Positions 10,001 through 17,216 of a stretch of 31,365 nt of DNA are shown piece by piece. The first letter of the stretch is position 1; each line of letters opens with the position of its first letter. The translations under genes and the position numbers were made by a program. Below the pieces are notes generated by a model that searched no databases, was not told the DNA's origin, and was given only the letters and a program-made list of their open reading frames with translations. This stretch comes from Magnetococcales bacterium (GTDB lineage Bacteria; Pseudomonadota; Magnetococcia; Magnetococcales; DC0425bin3): the NCBI GenBank assembly GCA_015229045.1, contig JADGCJ010000029.1, positions 1 to 31,365 on the forward strand, written 5' to 3'.

Positions 10001-13000
10001 TACCGGCCAACGCCAAAAAACCAGCCCATTCTGGCCTTCCTGGAGAAGAGTCCACTCCGTCAGGAGGCGACGAGCGCAACGGGTCTTGTCCATGCTGCCG
10101 CAACAACAGCCCTGCCGGAACACCCCTTTCCGGTGCAGTTGATCTTTGGCAGTGCGCCACCGCCCGCCCCCTCCAGCACACCGGCCCCACGCACCACCCC
10201 GCTGGCCAGGGGTGACGCACAACCACTCCCCCACGACAGATCTCCCGGTGGGAGCGATCCCCTCCCCGGATTGCGCTGGTCCCCCGGTCCGGTCGACGCC
10301 ACTACCCTGCTGCACAAGGCACACCATCTGCCCCTGATCCACGCCACCGGCGCCGATCTGCTGCGCCTGCCGGTGGAAGAACCCCTCATCCGCGACCGCC
10401 TGACGACGCCCCATGTTCCCCTGCAAGGCGAGATGCAGCAGCAGATGGCGCTCATCTGGCAGGAGGTGCTGGGGTGCCGTGATCCAGGCGGCAATGACGC
10501 CTTTTTTGCGTTGGGAGGGCACAGTCTGAAGGCGGTACGCATTGTGGCGCGCATCCAGAAGCAGTGGGGCGTCGAGATCCAGCTGGGAGAGCTGTTCGCC
10601 CACCCGACGATCGCGCAACTGTGCAGGCTGGTGCAGGAACGCACCCCGCGCAAGCGGATGACCATCCCGCCCGTCCCGTCGCAGGCGACCTATCCCGCCT
10701 CCAACGCCCAGTTGCGCCTGTGGATTCTGCACCAGATGGAAAACCACGCCATCGCCTACAACACCACCTCTCTCTATGCCTTCAAGGGTTCCCTGGATGG
10801 GGAGGCCCTGGCGTGGGCCCTGGATGCCGTCGCCCAACGCCACGAATCCCTTCGCACCACCTTCGTCCTGGAACAGGAGAGCGCAGCGGCATCCATGCCT
10901 GCCGGATTGCAGGAGGGCGCAGCGGCATCCATGCCTGCCGGACCTGGTCAACTCCGGCAACGCATCCATCCGGCATGTCTGACAACGCTCCTGCGCATCG
11001 ATCTGACCGGCGACCCGGACCCCTCCACCCGGGCACGTGCCCTGGCCCTGGATGATGCCCGCACCCCCTTTGACCTGGCCCATGGCCCCCTCTATCGGAT
11101 CACCCTCCTGTGCCTGGCAACCGACCATCACCTGCTGCTGCTCACCATGCACCACATCATCAGCGATGGCTGGTCGATGGATATCCTGCACAGCGAGACC
11201 ATGGCCTTTTACGCAGCGCGCCTCGCCAATAAAACGCCACCTCTGCCGCCGCTGACCATCCAGTACAAGGATTATGCCGCCCACCAGAACGCCCGCCTGA
11301 GCGGACCGGAAGCGGGGCAGGCCCGTACCTATTGGCAACACAAACTGGGTGGCGTTCACTCCCCCCTCTCTCTGCCGACAGATCTTCCCCGGCCGGCGGT
11401 ACAAACCTTTCAGGGACGGCTGCTTGTCCATGCCTTTGCCCCTGACCTGCATGAGGCTCTCGTGCATCTGGGACAGCGTCACCAGGCCACCCTGTTCATG
11501 GTGCTGACCGCCTGGGTCAAAATTCTGCTCTTCCACCACGCCGGACCCCTGGGATCGACAACCCGGGATGCTGGCCGGGAGATTATCGTCGGTACGCCGG
11601 TGGCCGGACGAGAGCAGCCTGAACTGGAAGGACAGATCGGTCTCTATCTGAACACTCTGGCCCTGCACGATCTCCTGACTGCGGATGAGAGCTTCGCCTC
11701 GGTGCTGGCCAAGGTCAGGCAGACCGTCATCGACGCCTTCGCCCGGCAGTTCTACCCCTTTGACCGTCTGGTCGAAGAGCTTGACCTGGAACGGGACATG
11801 AGCCGCTCGCCGCTCTTCGACGTCATGGTGGTCATGCAGGAGACTATGCCCGAACAGCCCGCTCCCCCCGGTCTGACGATCACCACCGTCGATGTCGATG
11901 CCCGGATCAGTCGCTTTGACCTGGTGTTCAATTTTTATGAACAGGACCGGCAACTCCACCTGGCGCTCACCTACAACACCGACCTTTTCCTGCCGGAACG
12001 CCTGCAACGCCTCGTGGCGCAAATGCCAATCCTGCTCCAGGAGATTCTCGAACACCCCACACGCCCGATCCGGGAACTCAATCTTCTGCCAGAAAGCGAA
12101 CGACAACTTCTTCTGGCGACCTTCAATGCCCATCGGACCCCCTGGCCCCGCCACGCCACCATCCTCTCCCTGTTCGCCGAGCAGGTCGCCGCCACCCCCC
12201 TGGCCATGGCCATCCTGGAAGGGGAGGAGCGCATCGATTATCAGCAGCTCGACGCCTGGAGCAGCCGTATCGCCTGTCATCTGCAAACCCGTTTTTCGCT
12301 CCACCCCGAAGAGATCGTCGCTCTGTCGACCGATCGTTGCGCTGCCCTCTATGCGGGCATTCTGGGCATCATGAAGGCCGGGGGTGCCTGCATGCCCATT
12401 GATCCTGCCACGCCGCAAGAGAGAATCGACTTCATGCTGCAAGACAGCCGCTGCCGCCTCCTGCTGGTCGAAGAGACGACCCCGCCCAACAATGCCGACA
12501 TGAAAGACTTCATGGGGGCTTCGCCCCAAACCCCATGGGGGCTTCGCCCCAAACCCCACCAGGAAGAAGGGCACAGCCCTTCCTCCTGGACCTCCATCCC
12601 AGTCTTTCAAACATTCAAAAATCATGTATCCCGAGAGGACACCGCTGTGATGCGGGTGGCGTTGCAACCCTTGCGGGACGCAGAGACCACGCCCCACCAA
12701 CCCCGAGCCGTCGCCCCGCACGACCTGGCCTATGTCATTTATACCTCGGGTTCCACCGGCCAGCCAAAAGGGGTCATGGTGGAACACGGCGGCTTTGTCA
12801 ACATGGCCCTGGCACAGATTCGCGCCTTCGGGGTGACCGCTCAGGATCGGGTGTTGCAGTTTGCCTCCCCCGCCTTCGATGCCTCCATGTCGGAAATATT
12901 CATGGCCCTGCTCTGTGGCGCCGCCCTGGTCCCGGCCCGGCAGGCCACCATCCAGAATCCGGAGCGTCTCCTCGATCTCATGGGGAGCACGGGGGTCACG

Positions 13001-15367
13001 GTCGTCACCTTCCCGCCGATCTACCTGAACACCCTGGCAACCAAAACGCGGGCGGAGGGCCGCACGGAACTTGACCGTCTCAAGACCCTCATCACCGCCG
13101 GCGAGCCGCCCATCCTCGACGATGCCCGCTATTTTGCCGACCATGTGGGGTACTTCAACGCCTACGGTCCCACGGAGACATCGGTCTGCGCCACCTTGCA
13201 TCGGGTCTTGCCGGAATCGATCCGCCCTGCCCAGAGTATTCCCATCGGTGCCCCGCTGGACAATCTCTCCCTCTATATTCTGGATGGACCGGATCAACTG
13301 GTGCCCATCGGAGTGCCGGGTGAGATCTGTGTTGCCGGTCCCGGGGTGGCGCGTGGTTATCTGCATCGACCGGAGTTGACAGCCGAGCGCTTCGTCTCCA
13401 ACCCCTTTCAGCCCGGACAGCGCCTCTATCGTACCGGGGATGTGGGACGCTGGCGGGCCGATGGCACCATCGAACTGTTGGGCAGACTGGATGATCAGGT
13501 CAAGATTCGCGGCAATCGGGTGGAGCCGGACGAGGTGGCCCACCTGTTGCGCCAGCACCCCGAAGTGCAAGAGGCCGTGGTCATGGTGCGTCGCCAGACC
13601 AACGCCCAGGAGCTGGTCGCCTTTGTCACGCCCGACACCCTGCAACCCCAAACCCTGCGTCAATGGCTGGGTCAGGCCCTGCCCGCCTACATGGTGCCCT
13701 CACGCCTGATTTCCCTGGCCAGACTGCCCCTGACCATCAGCGGCAAGGTGGACCGCAAAACCCTGCTCGCCCTGGCCGACACGGCTGACCTCCCCGCTGC
13801 AAACGCCATCCCTCCGGGGACGGAGCTGGAGATCCGCCTGGCCCGGACCTGGCAAAAAGTGTTGAATCACCCCTCCATCGGCCTTTTTGATGACTTTTTT
13901 GCCCTGGGCGGGGACTCCATCAAGGCGATCCAGGTGGTCGCCGCGCTGGGCGACCTCGGCCTGGAGACCAAGGATCTGTTTCTCCATCCCACCATCGCCT
14001 CTCTGGCGGCGGCCCTCGCCTCCGGTGCCTTGCGACCGACCCTCTCGGAACAGGAAACGATCACCGGACAGGTGCCCTTGACGGCCATTCAGGCATGGTT
14101 TTTCCGCGACTATCCCGTGGACCGGCACCATTTCAACCATGCCGAATATTTCTTTTTTCAGGAGCGGCTGGATGAACAGGCGCTGGTCGCGGCCATGCAG
14201 GCCGTCCAGGCCCATCACGACATGCTCAGGGCGCGTTTTATTCCAGGGGCGGATGGGGAGCCGGTCCAGGACATTGCCGGGTTGGACCATCCGGTCGATT
14301 GTGCCGTCATCGATGTACGACCCGAACAGGATCCCGCAGGCGCCATCGACCGGGAGACCCTGCGTTTGCAAGAAAGCCTGAGCCTGGAGCAGGGGCCGCT
14401 CCTGAAGACACGTCTGTTGCGTCTGGCCGATGCCGATCAACTGCTCATCGTGCTGCATCACCTGGTCGTCGATGCCGTCTCCTGGCGATTTTTGCTCGAT
14501 GACCTTCTGCGCAGCTACGAGCAGGCGAGGGCAGGTCAGGCCATCACCCTGCCACGCAAGAGTGGTTCGTTCCAGCGCTGGGCCGCAGGGATCCATGCCT
14601 ATGCGCACAGCTTGCGCCTGTTGCGTGAGCTGGCCTATTGGCAGCAGATCGAGGCGGTCACGGTCGCACCCCTGCCCTGTACCGCTACATGGGTATCCGA
14701 CCAAAAGTCAGCGGCGATCAACCAGGCGGGCCATGTTCGCGACCTGGCCTTGACCCTCTCCCGGGAAGAGACCGAAACCATTCAGGAGGTCGCCAGGCAA
14801 GGCGAGCATCGCCTGCTTGACCTGCTGCTCGCCGCCCTGGCCCAGGCCTTGAACGCCTGGTGCGGCCAGGAGAGCATCCCCATCATGCTGGAAGGACACG
14901 GCAGGGAACCCATCGTCGAGGGGATCGATATCAGCCGGACCCTGGGCTGGTTCACGAGCGTCTTTCCGGTCATCCTGTCGGCAACCCCTGGCCAGGCACG
15001 GGAAGAGGTGCGCCGCGCCATGCGGGAAAGATTGGCGCAAATCCCCAACCATGGCATCGGTTACAGCATCCTGAGATACCTCACCCCCGCCGCGTTGAAA
15101 CAGGGCTGCACGTTGTCTCTTCAGCCGCACATCAGCTTCAATTACCTCGGCGACTATCGCTTCGATCCAGGTCAGCTGGCCCTGCACACCGCCAGCGACA
15201 TCGCCCCTTATCGTGTCAGCAACCGGGCGGCCATTCTTTATGATCTGACGTTCAATGCCATCATCGAGGGTGGGCAGCTGCATATCTTTCTCGCCTGCAA
15301 TCCACAAAAGTTTGACGATACTTCGCTGCGCTCCCTGCTCGATGCGCTGCGTGCTTTTTTAATCTGA
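7094..15367 (+). CDS. Nonribosomal peptide synthetase with embedded glyceryl-transferase domain (C-FkbH-T-C-A-T-E)
   Basis: A 2757-residue, two-module synthetase. Approximate domains: C1 8-435 (LTPMQEGMLFH start, HHILLDG at about 142, resembling domains that follow an epimerase in trans); FkbH 476-985; a Pro-rich linker; T1 with GGHS, Ser1144; C2 1195-1660 (HHIISDG, His1353-Gly1359); A 1690-2225 (YTSGSTG at 1883-1889, NAYGPTE, RTGD, SGKVDRK); T2 with GGDS, Ser2275; E 2326-2757 (HHLVVDAVSW, His2455/His2456; SFNYLGDY). The A-domain code reads D-A-S-T-I-A-A-V-C-K, close to Phe/Tyr codes. Prediction: FkbH loads glyceryl on T1, C2 joins it to an aromatic residue on T2, and E epimerises that residue. 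C1 would link an upstream donor to a glyceryl hydroxyl as an ester. Oddities are a repeat insertion in A, a 12-residue tandem repeat in C2 and an E domain without the usual FTPxDFP tail. There is no release domain. Confidence 0.93.
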   Translation: MTKKNIQHIYTLTPMQEGMLFHALHDQAANPYFEQCHFRLRGPLNVPLFETAWNEVVQRHDVLRTRFVFKNIPQPRQVVLKEQKLVFAFQDLSALPGDQQHNRIDIFKKEDWQRGFDLGRDVLMRMTVFRLEETVFEAIHSFHHILLDGWSVGILHEESFRIYTALLKNEAHRLPTPVPFVTYIQWLERQDKSAAESYWRRYLTGYQQAVSLPDCHADATTPFQAEERIYTLAKPLSDAVRQLAARQRVTQNTVIQAVWGVLLGRYNRVHDVVLIATVSGRPPEIAGVERMVGLFINAVPVRIRTEPNTPFDRLLRQVQNSATTAQEYHHHSLAEIQANSDLGQQRPDHILVFENYAAADVSHFSIAATGDLPLRVEWYKQVDHSNYPLTVQVVPGERLGFTMILNRAAMEPATLDALVGNLELLLTQVTNDDTLTVAALTLPALPPVHAAATAQKNTPPLPATKGVADEKSAKKLQLVVAATFTVDPVVPHVRWWGRAFGLAIDVQLAAYNQVFQELLDPGSLLSTHAGYALLLLRFEDWLRDLPVQSAEACHQHLETYYEKLLQALTNRPNTLPLLIGLLPPSPHLPEVEGAVERLADLYRRFKIFIDAHPTLHALDLTRLADRHAIATPFDPHQDQAGHMPFSDAFYAALGQAIARALHAHLAPPFKVIVLDCDNTLWSGICGESGADGVVITPDHQALQRFMLARCQEGFLLALNSKNNAEDVWAVFDNHPDMVLQRSHIVAQRINWQPKPDNMRQLARELDLGLESFLFLDDSGVECAAMMNGCPEVLTLRLPENPADFSPFLHLVWAFDRFQVTEEDRQRSRLYQVEQQRRQLQERSPSLDDFLATLEVEVFMEPMRPEHHARVAQLTQRTNQFNLSTIRRTESDIAALHARDGWSCWCVHVRDRFGDYGLVGVVLAQQKADHLLLETFLLSCRVLGRGVEMAILSGLRRHCLHTGITRLLAEYRPTPKNQPILAFLEKSPLRQEATSATGLVHAAATTALPEHPFPVQLIFGSAPPPAPSSTPAPRTTPLARGDAQPLPHDRSPGGSDPLPGLRWSPGPVDATTLLHKAHHLPLIHATGADLLRLPVEEPLIRDRLTTPHVPLQGEMQQQMALIWQEVLGCRDPGGNDAFFALGGHSLKAVRIVARIQKQWGVEIQLGELFAHPTIAQLCRLVQERTPRKRMTIPPVPSQATYPASNAQLRLWILHQMENHAIAYNTTSLYAFKGSLDGEALAWALDAVAQRHESLRTTFVLEQESAAASMPAGLQEGAAASMPAGPGQLRQRIHPACLTTLLRIDLTGDPDPSTRARALALDDARTPFDLAHGPLYRITLLCLATDHHLLLLTMHHIISDGWSMDILHSETMAFYAARLANKTPPLPPLTIQYKDYAAHQNARLSGPEAGQARTYWQHKLGGVHSPLSLPTDLPRPAVQTFQGRLLVHAFAPDLHEALVHLGQRHQATLFMVLTAWVKILLFHHAGPLGSTTRDAGREIIVGTPVAGREQPELEGQIGLYLNTLALHDLLTADESFASVLAKVRQTVIDAFARQFYPFDRLVEELDLERDMSRSPLFDVMVVMQETMPEQPAPPGLTITTVDVDARISRFDLVFNFYEQDRQLHLALTYNTDLFLPERLQRLVAQMPILLQEILEHPTRPIRELNLLPESERQLLLATFNAHRTPWPRHATILSLFAEQVAATPLAMAILEGEERIDYQQLDAWSSRIACHLQTRFSLHPEEIVALSTDRCAALYAGILGIMKAGGACMPIDPATPQERIDFMLQDSRCRLLLVEETTPPNNADMKDFMGASPQTPWGLRPKPHQEEGHSPSSWTSIPVFQTFKNHVSREDTAVMRVALQPLRDAETTPHQPRAVAPHDLAYVIYTSGSTGQPKGVMVEHGGFVNMALAQIRAFGVTAQDRVLQFASPAFDASMSEIFMALLCGAALVPARQATIQNPERLLDLMGSTGVTVVTFPPIYLNTLATKTRAEGRTELDRLKTLITAGEPPILDDARYFADHVGYFNAYGPTETSVCATLHRVLPESIRPAQSIPIGAPLDNLSLYILDGPDQLVPIGVPGEICVAGPGVARGYLHRPELTAERFVSNPFQPGQRLYRTGDVGRWRADGTIELLGRLDDQVKIRGNRVEPDEVAHLLRQHPEVQEAVVMVRRQTNAQELVAFVTPDTLQPQTLRQWLGQALPAYMVPSRLISLARLPLTISGKVDRKTLLALADTADLPAANAIPPGTELEIRLARTWQKVLNHPSIGLFDDFFALGGDSIKAIQVVAALGDLGLETKDLFLHPTIASLAAALASGALRPTLSEQETITGQVPLTAIQAWFFRDYPVDRHHFNHAEYFFFQERLDEQALVAAMQAVQAHHDMLRARFIPGADGEPVQDIAGLDHPVDCAVIDVRPEQDPAGAIDRETLRLQESLSLEQGPLLKTRLLRLADADQLLIVLHHLVVDAVSWRFLLDDLLRSYEQARAGQAITLPRKSGSFQRWAAGIHAYAHSLRLLRELAYWQQIEAVTVAPLPCTATWVSDQKSAAINQAGHVRDLALTLSREETETIQEVARQGEHRLLDLLLAALAQALNAWCGQESIPIMLEGHGREPIVEGIDISRTLGWFTSVFPVILSATPGQAREEVRRAMRERLAQIPNHGIGYSILRYLTPAALKQGCTLSLQPHISFNYLGDYRFDPGQLALHTASDIAPYRVSNRAAILYDLTFNAIIEGGQLHIFLACNPQKFDDTSLRSLLDALRAFLI
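8519..10048 (+). other. FkbH domain embedded in the NRPS
   Basis: Residues about 476-985 form a long-form FkbH: an SGNH-like N-terminal part (VVAATFTVDP, AYNQVFQELLDP, 476-665), the HAD core DCDNT (Asp675, Asp677), LNSKNNAEDV, INWQPKPDN and LFLDDSGVE, then a GNAT-like part with RTNQFNLSTIRRTE, RFGDYGLVG and LSCRVLGRG (Cys939). All expected catalytic positions are present, so it should be active. It takes the place of an adenylation domain directly before T1. It is clearly different in wording and length from the stand-alone FkbH at 3903-4967. Confidence 0.9.
10881..10942 (+). repeat. Short tandem repeat inside condensation domain 2
   Basis: Two identical 26-bp units (10881-10906 and 10917-10942) are separated by 10 nt, giving a 36-bp period. 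Each contains the small hairpin GGCA-TCCA-TGCC and translates as AAASMPAG. They lie in the loop between the N-terminal helix region and the HHxxxDG motif of C2, and the reading frame is kept. Confidence 0.85.
12501..12609 (+). repeat. In-frame copy of the dispersed repeat inside the adenylation domain
   Basis: A 109-bp stretch bounded by a perfect 9-bp inverted repeat, TGAAAGACT (12501-12509) and AGTCTTTCA (12601-12609). Inside are two tandem 23-bp copies of CATGGGGGCTTCGCCCC plus AAACCC (12511-12533, 12534-12556) and an imperfect hairpin from about 12557 to 12590. It translates to GASPQTPWGLRPKPHQEEG and following residues, between the A-domain segments RLLLVEE and LAYVIYTSGSTG. That interval is about 82 residues, against roughly 45 in ordinary domains. 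The sequence belongs to the same family as the intergenic copies at 1-60, 151-256 and 28591-28686. Confidence 0.8.
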
Positions 15368-15395
15368 AACCGTGTCTGTTCCAAAGCACAGGATT

Positions 15396-15424
15396 TCGTA
15401 ACTATTCAGCCCCCTGGACCCCGT
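15396..15424 (+). repeat. Remnant of the dispersed repeat between NRPS and oxidoreductase genes
   Basis: CAGCCCCCTGGACCCCGT (15407-15424) is identical to the right end of the copy around 238-255. It is directly preceded by ACTATTCAG, which also borders the left-edge copy. This looks like an element reduced to its two ends. It lies immediately upstream of the ribosome binding site of the next gene. Confidence 0.55.
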
Positions 15425-15441
15425 TGAGCGGAGTCTCCCCT

Positions 15442-17088
15442 ATGCACCAGGTTCACACAGAGCGGGCGGTTGCCTCGGAACCCTTCGATGCCATCATCAT
15501 CGGTTCCGGCTTGGGCGGCTTGATCGCAGGCGCACTGCTGGCCCAGGCCGGAAAGCGCGTCCTGCTCCTGGAAAGACATGACAAGTTCGGCGGCGCCGCC
15601 ACCACCTTCAAACGTCGCGACCTGCAAGTCGAAGTGAGCCTGTGCGTCATGGACGGGTTGGATGCGATGGATTTCAAAACCCCTGTCTTTGCAAAATTGG
15701 GCCTATCCTCTTCGGTCCCCATCGTGACGGCTCCCGATTTTTATCATCTGCATCACCCCCTGCTGGGAGATGATTTCGTCATGCCGCGTGGCTTCGAGCA
15801 GGCCATGGCGGCCTGTACGGAACGCTTCCCGCAGCATGCCAAAGGGATACGCACCTATTTCACCACCATCCGGCAGATACGCAACACCCGCAACGATCAG
15901 CTCATCCAGCAACTCAAAACGGGCCACACCCTCCTGAACGACCTGGACACCCTCGGCAAAAATCTGCCGGATGATGCCAGGATCCCCCTCTCCATGCCCG
16001 ACACCCTGTGGCGCGCCAGAAAAATCTCCATGGCGCGGTTTCTGCAAACCCTGTTTGGCAACGACGAGTCGATCAAGTTTGTCCTGTGCGCCAACATGTA
16101 CTTCACCTCGAGCGACCTCAACCACATCTCCATTTTTGATTTTTCTCTGTCACAGGCCTCCTACCATTACGGGTCGCACTATGTGCATGGCGGATCGCAA
16201 AGACTGAGCGACCAGTTGGTTCACCTCATCCGCAACGCCGGTGGTCAGGCCTGGTGCCGACGCAACGTGACGCGCATCCTGATCGAACAGGGACGGGCCG
16301 TGGGGGTGGAACATCACAAGGCACCTGTCATCGGCTCCAGCAAGCCGGTCAACGATCCGGACCCCCAACAAGCCCGCGCACGGCTCATCCTCGGCAACGC
16401 CCCGCCACGGGCCATCGGAAATTTGCTGCCGGAACCCCACAAACAGATCTTCGACCAACCCTACAACGGCATCCCCGCCGACAACTCCAACTGGACGATC
16501 TATCTCGGCTTCGATAAAAAACCCTCTCATTACGGGGTGCGCCACTATGTCAACTTTGTCTATCCGGCGTGGTTCGATACCACCGGCAAACTCCACGACA
16601 GCGGCAATGTCATGGGCCTGCCACCGGGAAGCAAGGTGCCACCTTTTCTCTTCTGTGATTACAGCCAGTTGGGAGAAATGATCGCGGAGTCCGGGCAGTG
16701 CCTGGGCATGATGGGCTGGCTCGACCGCCTGAGCAACTGGCAACCCTCGGACGAAAATACCTATCAAACCAGGAAGAGCGCCTGGCTCGATCAGATGATC
16801 GCGGCCCTGGATAAACGCTTTCCCGGCATCGGAGAGAGCATCGTCTACAAGGAGATGGCCACCCCCCGAACCGTGCAGGCCTACCTCAACGATCCCGAGG
16901 GAGGTGTCCACGGTTTCGCCGACCCGGAACTGATGAAGCTGGGCAGGCCATTGCACAGGAGTTCCAACACCACCGTCGACGGATTGTTGATCGCCTCGGC
17001 ATTCATGTTTGGCACAGGTTACAGCAAAGCCATTCTGGCCGGCACGGTTGCAGCAGAGGCGGCCTTCAGAGAGCTGCAAAAAGGGTGA
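15442..17088 (+). CDS. FAD-dependent oxidoreductase, phytoene desaturase / CrtI-like
   Basis: A 548-residue flavoprotein. The N-terminal dinucleotide-binding motif is GSGLGG (21-26), followed by LLLERHDKFGGAATTF. The C-terminal FAD motif is VDGLLIASAFMFGTGYS. The overall layout matches carotenoid desaturase/isomerase and retinol-saturase-like enzymes. No carotenoid genes are nearby. Its place in the NRPS operon, 74 nt after the synthetase, suggests desaturation or another redox step on the peptide or an acyl group. The substrate cannot be read from sequence. ATG at 15442 is chosen over an in-frame TTG at 15424 because GGAG lies 8 nt before it. Confidence 0.8.
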   Translation: MHQVHTERAVASEPFDAIIIGSGLGGLIAGALLAQAGKRVLLLERHDKFGGAATTFKRRDLQVEVSLCVMDGLDAMDFKTPVFAKLGLSSSVPIVTAPDFYHLHHPLLGDDFVMPRGFEQAMAACTERFPQHAKGIRTYFTTIRQIRNTRNDQLIQQLKTGHTLLNDLDTLGKNLPDDARIPLSMPDTLWRARKISMARFLQTLFGNDESIKFVLCANMYFTSSDLNHISIFDFSLSQASYHYGSHYVHGGSQRLSDQLVHLIRNAGGQAWCRRNVTRILIEQGRAVGVEHHKAPVIGSSKPVNDPDPQQARARLILGNAPPRAIGNLLPEPHKQIFDQPYNGIPADNSNWTIYLGFDKKPSHYGVRHYVNFVYPAWFDTTGKLHDSGNVMGLPPGSKVPPFLFCDYSQLGEMIAESGQCLGMMGWLDRLSNWQPSDENTYQTRKSAWLDQMIAALDKRFPGIGESIVYKEMATPRTVQAYLNDPEGGVHGFADPELMKLGRPLHRSSNTTVDGLLIASAFMFGTGYSKAILAGTVAAEAAFRELQKG

Positions 17089-17216
17089 AAAAGGAGCCCG
17101 CTCTGCATTGCATCACCTTCCGTTCCGGTATACCATCCGGCGCGCACGGGTGATCGGCCCTGTGTGTGGATCGGGTCCGGCACCTCTCTTTCGATCGATC
17201 ATCCGGATATCACTTC

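Noticed and set aside
9137..13663. A 1508-codon open frame antisense to the NRPS
   Set aside because: It shadows the strongly supported NRPS domains, has no recognisable domain or ribosome binding site, and is expected from GC-rich codon bias.
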